Part shown: positions 1 through 8,858 of the stretch, in pieces
Position numbering within the stretch: position 1 is the first letter of the stretch
Layout: every line of letters begins with the position of its first letter
Assembly: GCA_031969915.1 (NCBI GenBank)
Contig: DALYJJ010000010.1
Coordinates: 1 to 64,000 of the forward strand
Direction: 5' to 3'
Source: DALYJJ01 sp031969915
Lineage (GTDB): Bacteria; Acidobacteriota; Terriglobia; Bryobacterales; Bryobacteraceae
DNA length: 64,000 bases
Made by a program: the position numbers and the translations under genes
The notes under the pieces: model-generated
Seen by the model: only the letters and a program-made list of their open reading frames with translations
The model's database searches: none
Told to the model about the DNA's origin: nothing

Positions 1-248
1 CGGTGGTCGCCGACATCGTCGGGCCGGTGTGCGAGAGCGGCGATTTTCTGGCCAAGGATCGGGAAATCGACAACGTGTTCCCCGGCGACCTGATGGCCGT
101 GTGTACGTCCGGCGCCTACGGCTTTGTTGCCGCGTCCAACTACAACTCGCGGCCCCGGGCCGCGGAGGCGATGGTCGACGGCGCGGCCTGGCGCCTGGTG
201 CGGCGCCGGGAGACGTTCGAGGATCTGGTGCGCGGCGAGAACGTGTAA
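1..248 (+). CDS. lysA: Diaminopimelate decarboxylase, C-terminal part (partial)
   Basis: This is the last 81 codons of a gene that enters from the left edge. The peptide contains CESGDFLAKDRE, the conserved segment of meso-diaminopimelate decarboxylase in which the cysteine and the following residues lie in the active site at the dimer interface. It continues with PGDLMAVCTSGAYGFVAASNYNSRPR, also typical of the C-terminal beta domain of this fold-type III PLP enzyme. The enzyme removes CO2 from meso-DAP to give L-lysine in the cytoplasm. The N-terminal PLP barrel is outside the window, so intactness cannot be judged. The next gene is convergent and 15 bases away. Confidence 0.93.
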   Translation, partial: VVADIVGPVCESGDFLAKDREIDNVFPGDLMAVCTSGAYGFVAASNYNSRPRAAEAMVDGAAWRLVRRRETFEDLVRGENV

Positions 249-263
249 CCCGCCGCCCGCTCC

Positions 264-2087
264 TCACTCTTCGCCAAACACCAGCCCGCGGACCAGGCCG
301 TCGATGCCCGCCGTTCCCGCCGCCGGTTTCTCATACTCCACCCGTACGGCCACCCGTTTCTGCGGGCCGCAGGACAGGTCGGTGGTCCCGGTTCCCAGCC
401 CCCGGATGGAAATGTCGGAGGGTTTGTCCAGAAGGAAGCGCTGCTTTCCCCGCACCGTCAGCACCACCATCACCGGAGGCGGCTTCTGGCAGTCCAGGAA
501 TTGGAACTCGCCGGAGACCTCCAGGTGCTTCGGCTCTTCTTCCGGCGGGCGTACCACGCCGCCCTCCTGACGCGCCAGGCGCGGCCGGCCGCCGTCCTCG
601 GCCGAGGCTCCCTCCGGCGCGGGCAACTCCGTCGCGTAAGTCCGCCGGGCCGCGGTCTGCGGCCCCGCACCGGCGGTCCCCGCCGCGGCCGCCCGCTCCG
701 CGTGTTCAAGATACGTCTGCAGGCGCGCGATGTCCGTCTGGTCCGCCTCGGTCGCATACTGCTTCCATTGGCTCAGCGCCACCTGCGCTTCCTTGAGCGA
801 ACCCATACGGGCGTGCGTGTGGGCCGTCAACCGAAACAGGCGCCCCGCCTCTTCCGGTTCCACACGCTTGATCTGGCGCAACGCCGCCAGGGCCGGCCCC
901 GTCGACCCGTGGCGCAGCAGCGCGGACGCCAGGTCCAGCTTGGCCGAGACCACCGCCGGCTGCAACTCCACCAACTGCGTCAGCACCGCCACGGCCTCCT
1001 CCGGATCCGTCCGTTCCGCCAGGCGCCCAAAGTCGGAGAGAAACTGCGGCGCCCGGTGCCCCCGTTGATACGCCTTCCGGAAAGCCTCCAGCGGATCGCC
1101 TCCCTCGGCCCACTCCGCGTACCCCAACGCGGCGTGTCCCTCCGCTTCGTTCGGGAAGTCCGTGACCAGCCCCTGCAACTGCTTCCGCCGCTCCGCCGGA
1201 TCCCGTGCGCCGAGTTCCACCAGCGTAAACCGCACCCGGAACGGATCGGCTTGCACCGGCGCCATCGGTCCTCCCGGCTTCGCCAGCCGCATGTTGATTT
1301 GCAGCGCCTGGAACGACGTCCCCCGCAGGTATGTTTGCAGGTCCCGGTCAATCGCTTCGACGGGCTTCAGGTACGTCTTCTCGAGCGCCTCGCGCGAGCC
1401 CACGCCTTTCGTGATCAGTTTCAGAAACCCGTCGAAGCCCGGCCGGTACTCTTTCGAGAGACAGAGCATGTGCGCCAGCGCCCAGCTCTCGTTGTAGAAG
1501 CTGCTCGCCTTGCTTTTCTCGTTGTAATAAGGCGAATTGTGATCCACGTCGAGAATCGTCAGCAGAGGCACCCAGCGGTCGGTCAGCAGCGCGGCGTGCC
1601 GGCCCGCGATCATCCTCCCCACCAGGACCTTCTCACCGCCCGTCTCCAGCGTCGAGTACAACTCCGCCATCCCCTCGTTCAACCAGCTCGGGATTTTGAT
1701 CCCGGTATGTTTCGCCACCAGGTGAAAGTACTCATGCAGCGCCACCGGGAACGTGTCCGGCAGCGTGGCGGTCAGCACGATGTAGTCCCGTTCGGCGCCC
1801 GGCCGGTAATAGGCTGCCGAAAACTCCTTGAACCGGTACTCCTCGAACTCCTTCCGGGTCCGGAAGACGACGACCCGCAGCGGATGCTCGAAGCCTTTGG
1901 ACTTCCCCAGGGTTTGCACGAAGAAATCCCGGACCCGCTCGAAATCCACCAGGATTTCGCGAGTGGCCTTCTCTCCGGCCGTGGACATGATCTCGAAATG
2001 ATCCGACTTCATCTCGATCCACCGCGGCTCGGCCCCCGCCGAAAGAGCGAGAAGCAGAAATACAAGGGCGCTTCGACCGGCGATCAT
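264..2087 (-). CDS. Exported DUF1570-like HExxH metallopeptidase with TPR repeats
   Basis: A 607-residue protein starting with a signal peptide (residues 1-19). A gluzincin-like centre is visible: HEYFH at 118-122, then NEGMAE with a glutamate near 142 in the right place for the third zinc ligand. This arrangement matches the DUF1570/peptidase MA-like families. Residues from about 290 to 480 are alanine- and leucine-rich helical repeats of TPR character, followed by a low-complexity linker and a beta-rich tail. It is probably periplasmic or surface-attached. The substrate cannot be inferred. It is the last gene of a minus-strand run that includes the hydantoinase and MscS genes upstream, with a 57-base gap to the hydantoinase gene. 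Confidence 0.8.
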   Translation of the reverse strand: MIAGRSALVFLLLALSAGAEPRWIEMKSDHFEIMSTAGEKATREILVDFERVRDFFVQTLGKSKGFEHPLRVVVFRTRKEFEEYRFKEFSAAYYRPGAERDYIVLTATLPDTFPVALHEYFHLVAKHTGIKIPSWLNEGMAELYSTLETGGEKVLVGRMIAGRHAALLTDRWVPLLTILDVDHNSPYYNEKSKASSFYNESWALAHMLCLSKEYRPGFDGFLKLITKGVGSREALEKTYLKPVEAIDRDLQTYLRGTSFQALQINMRLAKPGGPMAPVQADPFRVRFTLVELGARDPAERRKQLQGLVTDFPNEAEGHAALGYAEWAEGGDPLEAFRKAYQRGHRAPQFLSDFGRLAERTDPEEAVAVLTQLVELQPAVVSAKLDLASALLRHGSTGPALAALRQIKRVEPEEAGRLFRLTAHTHARMGSLKEAQVALSQWKQYATEADQTDIARLQTYLEHAERAAAAGTAGAGPQTAARRTYATELPAPEGASAEDGGRPRLARQEGGVVRPPEEEPKHLEVSGEFQFLDCQKPPPVMVVLTVRGKQRFLLDKPSDISIRGLGTGTTDLSCGPQKRVAVRVEYEKPAAGTAGIDGLVRGLVFGEE

Positions 2088-2144
2088 AGCCGCATTATAG
2101 ACCTGATACTCCTGTTTTGTGCCCGCAGGAATCCCTGCGATCCG

Positions 2145-4067
2145 CTACGGGCGGGTCCGGAGGATGACGATGTTCCCCGCGCGGTCCTTGCGAAACCTCC
2201 AGGCGGCGGGGACCAGCGTCGTGGATCCGTAATCCAGGACCAGGGCGGGTCCCCGGACCGCGCGAGAGGGCACGTCGGCGCGTGCGAAGACCGGGACCCG
2301 GCGCCAGCGGCCATCCACGAATACCCGCCGGACGTCAGGTGTGCCGCCGCGGGCGCCACGCTCGCCTTGCAATTGCGGCTTCGGCTGGCTGACGCGGGCG
2401 CGCACTCGCACGGTGACGATCTCTACCGGGCGCGACGGATCGTCATACCCGTAGGTCTTCCGGTGCGCGGCGTGGAACGGCGCGGAGGGGCAGGCCGGGT
2501 CCCAGGGCACGGTCAACTCGTAGCTCTGGCCCGCATAGCGCAGATCGGCCAGGCGCTCGAGGGTGGCGCCCTTGCAGTCGCGGCGCGCCGCGGTTTCCAG
2601 CGCGCGATACTGCCGCTCCGGATCCCGCCGCCCGAGCACACCGGCGGCGTAGTCGCGAACGCGGTCGGCCATCACCATCCCCAGCGCGGAGAGCGCGCCG
2701 GCGTAGCGCGGCGCGAGCACCGCTTGCATCCCCAGTTCCTCGGCGATTTCGCAGGCGTGCAGGCCGCCGCAGCCGCCAAAGGCAAGCAGCGCGAATTCGC
2801 GCGGATCGTGGCCCCGCTCGATGGACACCACGCGAATCGCCCGCTGCATGTTCGCGTTCGCCACGCGAAGCACGCCCGCCGCCGCCGCCTCGCGCGAGAG
2901 ACCAAGCCGCGCCGCAACCGGATCCAGCGCGCGGCCGGCCCGCTCCACGTCGATCTTCATCTCGCCGCCCAGGAACTGGTCCGCGGCGATGCGGCCCAGG
3001 ACGACGTGCGCGTCGGTAACGGTGGGCGCCTCGCCCGTTCCATAGCAAGCCGGCCCGGGGTCCGCGCCCGCGCTCTCCGGTCCCACGCGCAGCAAGCCGC
3101 CCGCGTCCACGCGAGCGATCGATCCGCCGCCCGCACCCACGGTGTGGATGTCGAGCATCGGCACCCGCACCGGTAACCCGTCGATGTAGGCCTCCACCGT
3201 CTCCCTGGGTCTCCCCTCGCAGAGGCTCACATCCGTGGACGTGCCGCCCATGTCGAAGCCGAGGACCTTGTCGAAGCCCGAGCGCCGTCCCATCTCGATG
3301 GCGCCGACCACGCCGCCCGCCGGCCCGGACAGCACGGTTCGCACCGCCTGCCGCCCGGCCTCCGCCGCCGTCAGCGAGCCGCCGTTCGATTGCATGATGG
3401 CGAGCGAATGCCCCCGCGCCCCCTGCGCCAGCTCCTCGAGATAGGCCTGCATCAACGGGCCCACGTAGGCGTTGATCAGGGTGGTGGAGGCGCGCTCGTA
3501 TTCGCGAAACTCGGGGCACACTTCATGCGACACGCTCAGATAGAGATTCCCGCCGAGCGCCTCCGCGGCCGTACGTTCGTTCGCCGGGTTCTGGTAACTG
3601 TGCAGGAAGCACACCGCCACCGAGCGCACACCCGCTTCACGCAACCGCACGGCGAGCGCGGCCAGTTCTTCCGGCGTGGGCGCCAGTTCGATTTCGCCCC
3701 CGGCGAAGGTGCGCTCCGCGACGCCGAAACACAACTCGCTCCCTGCGAGCGCCCGCCTGGGCGGCGGTGTCAGATCGTACAGCCGCTCGCGGTGCTGCCG
3801 TCCTATGTGAACCAGGTCCTCGAAGCCGGCGGTTGTCACCAGGGCGGTCGCCACGCCTTTTCGCTCCAGCAGGGCGTTGGTGGCCACCGTCGAGCCGTGA
3901 ATCACCTCCGCCTTCGCCCCTCGCGCCGCACGCTCGATCCCCGCCAGGATCACCCGTGCCGGCGTCTTGGGGTCTGAGCGCAGCTTGAAGGTCTGCTCGA
4001 TCCGCCCGTCCTCGTCCACCACGATGAAGTCCGTGAACGTGCCGCCCGCGTCGACTCCGATTCGCAT
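2145..4067 (-). CDS. Hydantoinase/oxoprolinase family protein (HyuA-like)
   Basis: A 640-residue protein opening with MRIGVDAGGTFTDF, the ASKHA nucleotide-binding signature of the hydantoinase A/5-oxoprolinase family. It has the second phosphate motif GFDMGGTSTDVS near residue 275 and the GAGGGSIARVD and GADPGPACYG segments of the second domain. Family members hydrolyse hydantoin or 5-oxoproline rings, or carboxylate ketones, using ATP. They usually work with a HyuB partner. No HyuB is encoded on either side: MscS ends 3 bases upstream and an HExxH peptidase follows. The substrate is therefore unassigned. The ATG start at 4067 gives the canonical N-terminus. Confidence 0.88.
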   Translation of the reverse strand: MRIGVDAGGTFTDFIVVDEDGRIEQTFKLRSDPKTPARVILAGIERAARGAKAEVIHGSTVATNALLERKGVATALVTTAGFEDLVHIGRQHRERLYDLTPPPRRALAGSELCFGVAERTFAGGEIELAPTPEELAALAVRLREAGVRSVAVCFLHSYQNPANERTAAEALGGNLYLSVSHEVCPEFREYERASTTLINAYVGPLMQAYLEELAQGARGHSLAIMQSNGGSLTAAEAGRQAVRTVLSGPAGGVVGAIEMGRRSGFDKVLGFDMGGTSTDVSLCEGRPRETVEAYIDGLPVRVPMLDIHTVGAGGGSIARVDAGGLLRVGPESAGADPGPACYGTGEAPTVTDAHVVLGRIAADQFLGGEMKIDVERAGRALDPVAARLGLSREAAAAGVLRVANANMQRAIRVVSIERGHDPREFALLAFGGCGGLHACEIAEELGMQAVLAPRYAGALSALGMVMADRVRDYAAGVLGRRDPERQYRALETAARRDCKGATLERLADLRYAGQSYELTVPWDPACPSAPFHAAHRKTYGYDDPSRPVEIVTVRVRARVSQPKPQLQGERGARGGTPDVRRVFVDGRWRRVPVFARADVPSRAVRGPALVLDYGSTTLVPAAWRFRKDRAGNIVILRTRP

Positions 4068-4070
4068 GGG

Positions 4071-5105
4071 TCAGTGTTTCGCCCCGCTGTCCGCGGCCAC
4101 GACAGTTACGGCCGGCAACGGGACGCCTTCCTCGCGGAAGCGCCTGAGAATCGCCACCCGCAGGCGGGATTTCAGATATCCGCTGCCGATCCGGCGCGCG
4201 GTGCCCACTTCCAGCTTGAACTGCAGGTGCGTGGGGGTCGCGCCGGGATCGAAGAAGGCCAGCGGAGGCGGATCGAGTAATACGTCGTGCTGCTTCTTCG
4301 CTTCGTCCACCATCAACGCCATCGCCTGCTCGGGGTCGGCGTCCAGGCCCGCCAGGATCGCGATGTCCACCACCACCCGCTCGTCCGGCAGGCTGTAGTT
4401 GGTGAGGATACTGGAAGTGATCTTGGTGTTCGGGATGACGATCGTGTTGTTCTGACCCGTCAGCACGCGCGTGGTGCGCCAGCCGATGTCGGTGACGGTG
4501 CCCTCCTCGCCCGTGGAGAGCCGGATGAAGCTGCCCACGGAGATGGGGTCTTCAACGAGGATGTGCACGCCCGCGAAAAAGTTCGCCAGCGTGTCCTGGA
4601 GCGCGAGCGCCACCGCCAGGCCGGTCACGCCGAGGGCCGTGAGTAGCGGCGTGATCGACAGTTTCAGGTACGCGAGCAGCGTCAGCGCGCCGATGCTGAG
4701 CACCACCACGTAGGTAAGCGTGCGCGTCATGCCCGCCACCACCATCGGCATGCGCTGTCGGTCGCCGAAAACCGCCAGCATTTTCGCGCTGAAGGACGCC
4801 GTGGCGAGCGAGAAACTCACGATCAGAAAGGCGATGACCGCCTTTTCGGTGAGGTCCAACTGCTTCTCGGTGAGCGGCGCGAATCGGATGGCGATCAGCA
4901 ATGCGCCGACCACGGCCCAAAGGAACGAGGGGAACTGGATCGACTCTGAGACGATGGAAGCAAACCCGGTGGGCGCGGCCGCGTGCCGCTTCACCCATCG
5001 CAGCAGCAGGTGCCGGATCGACAACAGCAGCACGAACCCGGCCAGAAACGTAGCCGCCGGCCGCACGTAAGCCAAGCTCTCCTGAGGCACTCCCTCACCT
5101 TCCAA
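4071..5105 (-). CDS. Small-conductance mechanosensitive channel family protein (MscS)
   Basis: A membrane protein of up to 344 residues with about four or five hydrophobic helices. They are followed by the MscS pore helix and beta domain: ALGVTGLAVALALQDTLANF, then FAGVHILVEDPISVG, then GTVTDIGWRTTRV and NNTIVIPNTKI. Such channels open under membrane tension to release solutes. The outermost possible start is TTG at 5105. A GTG five codons downstream (5090) is preceded by GGAAGG at a better distance and may be the true start. The stop lies 3 bases before the HyuA start, so the two genes are probably co-transcribed. Confidence 0.9.
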   Translation of the reverse strand: MEGEGVPQESLAYVRPAATFLAGFVLLLSIRHLLLRWVKRHAAAPTGFASIVSESIQFPSFLWAVVGALLIAIRFAPLTEKQLDLTEKAVIAFLIVSFSLATASFSAKMLAVFGDRQRMPMVVAGMTRTLTYVVVLSIGALTLLAYLKLSITPLLTALGVTGLAVALALQDTLANFFAGVHILVEDPISVGSFIRLSTGEEGTVTDIGWRTTRVLTGQNNTIVIPNTKITSSILTNYSLPDERVVVDIAILAGLDADPEQAMALMVDEAKKQHDVLLDPPPLAFFDPGATPTHLQFKLEVGTARRIGSGYLKSRLRVAILRRFREEGVPLPAVTVVAADSGAKH

Positions 5106-5129
5106 AAACCGGCACCTTCCAAAAACCGG
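5096..5129. repeat. Perfect tandem duplication of a 17-bp unit
   Basis: CACCTTCCAAAAACCGG occurs twice back to back, at 5096-5112 and 5113-5129. It overlaps the extreme 5' end of the mscS gene and runs directly into the left arm of the long palindrome at 5123-5200. Confidence 0.9.
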
Positions 5130-5200
5130 GGACGGACGAGACGTTCCCCTTATAGAACCCGCCCGAACTATTAGGGGAACGTCTCGTCCGTCCCCGGTTT
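5123..5200. repeat. REP/MITE-like palindrome with 28-bp perfect arms
   Basis: The 28 bases at 5123-5150 are the exact reverse complement of those at 5173-5200, with a 22-base loop between. The core of each arm contains GGGGACGGACGAGACGTTCC. It sits between the DUF1684 gene, whose stop codon lies in the outer edge of the right arm, and mscS. It can form a very strong hairpin in RNA from either strand, so it may also act as a terminator. Arms of this kind are common as dispersed REP elements mobilised by RAYT-type TnpA proteins; no such gene is in this window. Confidence 0.75.
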
Positions 5201-6065
5201 AATGATGGTAGTTTAGCTCGCCGGCGGGGATCTCTACCGGCAACTGGTTCTGTTTGGGAGGCAGCGGGCAGGTGGCGAACGGCGTGAACGCGCAGGGCGG
5301 ATTGTACGCCTTGTTGAAGTCCAACTCCACCGTGCCGTCCTTCGCCAGCGCGGCATACAGGAACCGGCCCGCCCCGTACGTCTTCTTGCCCGCCGTCCGG
5401 TCCCTGAAGATAAAGAACAGCCGGTCCCCTTCGAGCACCGGCTCCAGGCGCAGTTCCTTCCCGCCCAGCCGAAACACTGCCACACCGGGACACGGCAGCT
5501 TTTCCGTCTCACCCAGGATGTTCGGCACCGGCAGCGTCTTCACCGGTACATAGGGCTCCCACTTGGCCAGTACCCGATACCGTGCCTCCGCGGGAAACCA
5601 GTGGCGGCCGGTGAACTCCCTCCGCATCGTGCTGTTCTTGTCGCGAAGGCGGATCGCGTACCGGTTCCCTCGCTTGATCACGAACATCGACAGGTCGCCC
5701 GCCACCAGAACGTCGGGCTGACCCTCGGCGTCCGACTTCATCGCCGCCGCAGCCACCACCGCGCCGTTGATCGTCGCCCGCACGCCAGGCTCCGCGCGGA
5801 ACGTCGTCTTTCCGCCGGAAAACGTGAATACCCCCAGCCGCGCCGGGGCCGAAGCAGGCAGGACCAGGCCGCTCCCCGCCCCCGATCCCGCCGTGTTCTC
5901 CCCTTCCTTCAACCAGAACAGCCCCGCCACCGCCAACCACCCGTCCTCCGCCTTCAGACGCACCTCGGCCTGCTTGCGCCATTCGGCAACTTGGCCCAGG
6001 TAAGGGTCGGATCCAACCATGGCGTTGGTGAAAAGGACGAAAGCCGCAGCCGCGCGCGCGATCAT
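5199..6065 (-). CDS. DUF1684 family exported protein
   Basis: A 288-residue protein with an N-terminal hydrophobic signal (about residues 1-18). It has the DUF1684 hallmarks: an early EDGWLAVAGLFWLKEGENT segment, a middle GRHWFPAEARYRV segment, and a tail with FNKAYNPPCAFTPFATCPLPP followed by QNQLPVEIPAGE. The function of this family is not established. The highly conserved cysteine-proline tail suggests a binding site. The last bases of the coding region and stop codon overlap the right arm of the palindrome at 5123-5200. Confidence 0.87.
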   Translation of the reverse strand: MIARAAAAFVLFTNAMVGSDPYLGQVAEWRKQAEVRLKAEDGWLAVAGLFWLKEGENTAGSGAGSGLVLPASAPARLGVFTFSGGKTTFRAEPGVRATINGAVVAAAAMKSDAEGQPDVLVAGDLSMFVIKRGNRYAIRLRDKNSTMRREFTGRHWFPAEARYRVLAKWEPYVPVKTLPVPNILGETEKLPCPGVAVFRLGGKELRLEPVLEGDRLFFIFRDRTAGKKTYGAGRFLYAALAKDGTVELDFNKAYNPPCAFTPFATCPLPPKQNQLPVEIPAGELNYHH

Positions 6066-6231
6066 GACGGGAAGTGTAGCTTAGGGGAGGGCCGCAATTC
6101 CACGGTAACCCGGGGGTGGGGAGCCGGGATGCCGGGATGGGGCGGTTGCGACCCTCGAAACATATAGTACACCGAAAATCTGTGTGGCGCAGATTAAAAC
6201 TGGTCAACAATCAGACGGACTAAATCAAGGT

Positions 6232-6642
6232 TCATCGTGGCTTTCCATCCGCCTTCGCCAGCTCCGCCACCTTCCGCTGAACCGCCGCCGCGTCCTTGCT
6301 GGCCGGCTCCAATTCCAGAAACTTCGCGTACGCCTCCCGCGCCTGCTTTGCGTCCTTCAACCGCTCGTAAGATTCTCCCAATTTCAGCAACGCTTCCGTC
6401 ATCGCCGGGTTCCACCGCGTCGCTTCCCGGTACCGCAGCGCCGCCGCCTTGTAGCTGCCCTTCTTGAAGTAGAAGTTGCCCACTTTGAAGTGCTTGCTCG
6501 CTTCCAGCGGGTTGAAGGTGTAGGATTTCTCCTCTACGGTGAGCGTTTCATCCTCCTCCGGCGGTTCCGGAGGCTCCACCGGTTTGGTCTGCGCCTGCGC
6601 CGCGCATCCCGCCAGAATCAGAACCAGCACCAGGCGTGCCAC
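6232..6642 (-). CDS. Small TPR lipoprotein
   Basis: A 136-residue protein. Residues 1-13 form a lipoprotein signal ending in LAGC, so cysteine 13 would be lipidated after cleavage. A proline/glutamate-rich linker follows, then two to three TPR-like helical hairpins (HFKVGNFYFKKGSYKAAALRYREA and EALLKLGESYERLKDAKQAREAY). This is the layout of small outer-membrane-facing TPR adaptors related to BamD/YbgF, but with too few repeats to call BamD. It is divergent from uvrC, whose start is 45 bases away. Confidence 0.78.
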   Translation of the reverse strand: MARLVLVLILAGCAAQAQTKPVEPPEPPEEDETLTVEEKSYTFNPLEASKHFKVGNFYFKKGSYKAAALRYREATRWNPAMTEALLKLGESYERLKDAKQAREAYAKFLELEPASKDAAAVQRKVAELAKADGKPR

Positions 6643-6687
6643 AATCTAAAGTATAGCCCTCGTTCACCCGAGCGCTTCCCCCCGCCG

Positions 6688-8514
6688 ATGACCCTGCGTG
6701 AGAAAGTCTCGCAATTGCCCACCGGCCCGGGCGTCTACCTCTATAAAGACGCGCACGCCGAGGTCTTGTACGTGGGCAAAGCGAAGAATCTTCGCGCCCG
6801 CACGCGCAGCTATTTCTCCGACGACAAGCTGGGCGACGTCAAGACCGGCACCCTCATCTCCGAAGCCCGCGACATCGACTACATCCTCGTCGACAACGAA
6901 AAGGAAGCCCTCGCCCTTGAGAACAACCTGATCAAGCAGTACAAGCCGCGCTTCAACATCCTGCTGCGCGACGACAAGACCTACCCCTACATCAAGCTCA
7001 CGGCGGAGAAATACCCGCGCGTCTACGTCACCCGGCGGTTGCGGAAGGACGGCGCAACTTACTACGGTCCTTACTTCCCCGGCAACCTCGCGCATCGCCT
7101 GGTGCACTTCATCAAGCGCTACTTCCAGGTTCCCAACTGCCGCGTCGATTTCACGCGCACGCACACGCAGCCCTGCCTCGAATATCACATCCATCGCTGC
7201 CTCGGCCCCTGCGTCGAAGGCCTCACCACCGACGCCCTCTACGCCGAGCGCGTCCGCGACGTCCGCCTGTTCCTCGAAGGCCGGCATCGCGACCTCGCCG
7301 CCAAGCTGCGCGCGCGCATGAACGAGGCCGCCGAGGACACCCGCTTCGAAGAAGCCGCCGGCCTTCGCGATCTCATCTCCACCGTCGAGGAGATCGAACA
7401 GCGCCAGAAAATGGCCGCCGCCGAAGGCGACGACACCGACATCTTCGCCTACCACGCCGAGCCGCCCCTGGTGGCCGTCAACCTGTTCCACGTCCGCAAC
7501 GGCCGGATCGTCGACCGCCGCGAGTTCTTCTGGGAAGACCAACTCGAGTTCGACTCCGCCGAACTCATCGCCGGCCTGGTGAAACAGATCTACTTCTCGC
7601 AGCCCCACATCCCGCGCCACATCCACGTTCCCGAAGAGTTCGAAGACCGCGAAGCCCTCGAAGAGGTGCTCGGCGAAAAGCGCGGCCGCAAAGTGGACAT
7701 CCACACCCCGCAGCGCGGGCAGAAGCGCGCACTGCTCGACCTGGTCGGCGCCAACGCGCAGCATAGTTTCGAACAGCGCTTCCGCGTCCTCAAGCCCACG
7801 TCAAAAGCGATGCAGGCCGCACTCGAAGAGACGCTCGGGCTGCCCGAAGGCACGCGGCGGATCGAGTGCTTCGACATCTCGCACATCCAGGGCACGGACA
7901 AAGTCGCGAGCATGGTGGTTTGGGAAGACGGCCGCATGAAGAAAGCCGCCTACCGCAAGTTCATCATCCGCACCGTCGAGGGCAACGACGACTTCGCCTC
8001 CATGCGCGAGGTGGTGACGCGCCGCTACTCGCGCCTGAAAGAGCAGAACGAACCCATGCCCGGCCTCGTGCTGGTCGACGGTGGACTCGGCCAACTCCAC
8101 GCCGCCGCCGATGCCCTCGAAGCCATCGGAGTCATCAACCAGCCGCTCGCCTCCATCGCCAAGCGCGAAGAGATCATCTACGTCCTGGGCCGCGAAGACG
8201 AACCCATTCACCTCGACCGCTTCTCCCCCGTGCTCCACCTCATCCAAACCGTGCGCGACGAAGCACACCGCTTCGCCGTCACCTTCCACCGCACCCGCCG
8301 CAACGCCGCCCGCCTGGTTTCCGAATTGGATTCCGTGCCCGGCATCGGGAAGCAGTCCGTGAACAAGCTGCTGAAAACCTTTGGCAGCGTCGAGCGCGTC
8401 CGTCAGGCTTCGGACCCGGAACTGACCGCCACGATCGGCCCCGCCGCGGCCCGCCGGATTCGAGCCTGGGTGCTCGGACAAGGCGCGTTGGTACAGATCC
8501 GGAGCCCTGAATAG
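6688..8514 (+). CDS. uvrC: UvrABC excinuclease subunit C
   Basis: A 608-residue protein of normal family length. The ATG at 6688 gives MTLREKVSQLPTGPGVYLYKD, the standard N-terminus; the frame stays open upstream but that part has no UvrC similarity and lies in the intergenic region and opposite the lipoprotein gene. The GIY-YIG nuclease is at about residues 12-90 (GVYLYKD, LYVGKAKNLRAR). A UVR helical pair lies near 205-240. The RNase H-like nuclease half shows IECFDISHIQGTD and LVLVDGGLGQLHAA. A C-terminal helix-hairpin-helix (SVPGIGKQSVNKLL) is present. It makes the two incisions flanking DNA lesions in nucleotide excision repair together with UvrB. Confidence 0.98.
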   Translation: MTLREKVSQLPTGPGVYLYKDAHAEVLYVGKAKNLRARTRSYFSDDKLGDVKTGTLISEARDIDYILVDNEKEALALENNLIKQYKPRFNILLRDDKTYPYIKLTAEKYPRVYVTRRLRKDGATYYGPYFPGNLAHRLVHFIKRYFQVPNCRVDFTRTHTQPCLEYHIHRCLGPCVEGLTTDALYAERVRDVRLFLEGRHRDLAAKLRARMNEAAEDTRFEEAAGLRDLISTVEEIEQRQKMAAAEGDDTDIFAYHAEPPLVAVNLFHVRNGRIVDRREFFWEDQLEFDSAELIAGLVKQIYFSQPHIPRHIHVPEEFEDREALEEVLGEKRGRKVDIHTPQRGQKRALLDLVGANAQHSFEQRFRVLKPTSKAMQAALEETLGLPEGTRRIECFDISHIQGTDKVASMVVWEDGRMKKAAYRKFIIRTVEGNDDFASMREVVTRRYSRLKEQNEPMPGLVLVDGGLGQLHAAADALEAIGVINQPLASIAKREEIIYVLGREDEPIHLDRFSPVLHLIQTVRDEAHRFAVTFHRTRRNAARLVSELDSVPGIGKQSVNKLLKTFGSVERVRQASDPELTATIGPAAARRIRAWVLGQGALVQIRSPE

Positions 8515-8530
8515 TCCCGTACGGAATCGA

Positions 8531-8558
8531 GCTCGGAGTGGGGACGCTCGGAGTGGGG
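8531..8558. repeat. Short direct repeat after uvrC
   Basis: GCTCGGAGTGGGG occurs at 8531-8543 and again at 8546-8558, separated by AC. No function is evident. Confidence 0.6.
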
Positions 8559-8609
8559 CGGCGCTTTCAGCTACTCTTCAGTCGTGCGCCCTACTGACTG
8601 ACAGGGTTT

Positions 8610-8638
8610 TTGGCTCATGGGCCTGAAATCGCTATACT
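8610..8638 (+). promoter_or_regulatory. Candidate promoter for the vapBC-like pair
   Basis: TTGGCT (8610-8615), a 17-base spacer and TATACT (8633-8638) lie just upstream of the antitoxin start. GGAGG at 8647-8651 is placed as its ribosome binding site, 6 bases before the ATG. Confidence 0.5.
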
Positions 8639-8657
8639 TGAGCTGCGGAGGCCGGCA

Positions 8658-8858
8658 ATGGAAAAGTCGAATGATCCTCGCGACAACTTCTACGCCAGCC
8701 CCACGCTGGACGAACTGATCGCCCAACAGGGCAAAGTCCCGATCAGCGATCCCACCGTCTTGTTGGGAGATTTCTGGCCAGAAGACGAACCGGTCGAGGA
8801 ATTCCTGGCGGCCCTCCATGAGTGGCGCGGACACAACCGGACAGACCGCGCTGCATGA
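8658..8858 (+). CDS. Putative antitoxin of a VapBC-type pair
   Basis: A 66-residue acidic protein. ATG at 8658 is preferred because GGAGG lies 6 bases upstream; an in-frame upstream extension has no ribosome site. The peptide (MEKSNDPRDNFYASPTLDEL through DFWPEDEPVEEFLAALHEWR) has no clear DNA-binding domain. Its assignment rests on position: its stop codon overlaps the start of a PIN-domain toxin gene (ATGA), the usual layout of vapBC operons. The C-terminal acidic/aromatic stretch would be the part expected to bind the toxin. Confidence 0.65.
   Translation: MEKSNDPRDNFYASPTLDELIAQQGKVPISDPTVLLGDFWPEDEPVEEFLAALHEWRGHNRTDRAA

Noticed and set aside
501..3176. An 891-codon plus-strand open frame
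   Set aside because: It lies antisense to the HExxH peptidase and hydantoinase genes; its arginine-rich composition is that of a GC-rich shadow frame.
6664..7764. A 366-codon minus-strand frame opposite uvrC
   Set aside because: Shadow of the uvrC coding frame.
8822..8857. Upstream ATG as start of the VapC-like toxin
   Set aside because: The ATG at 8855 overlaps the antitoxin stop by 4 bases and gives the canonical PIN N-terminus; the longer form adds an unconserved segment.
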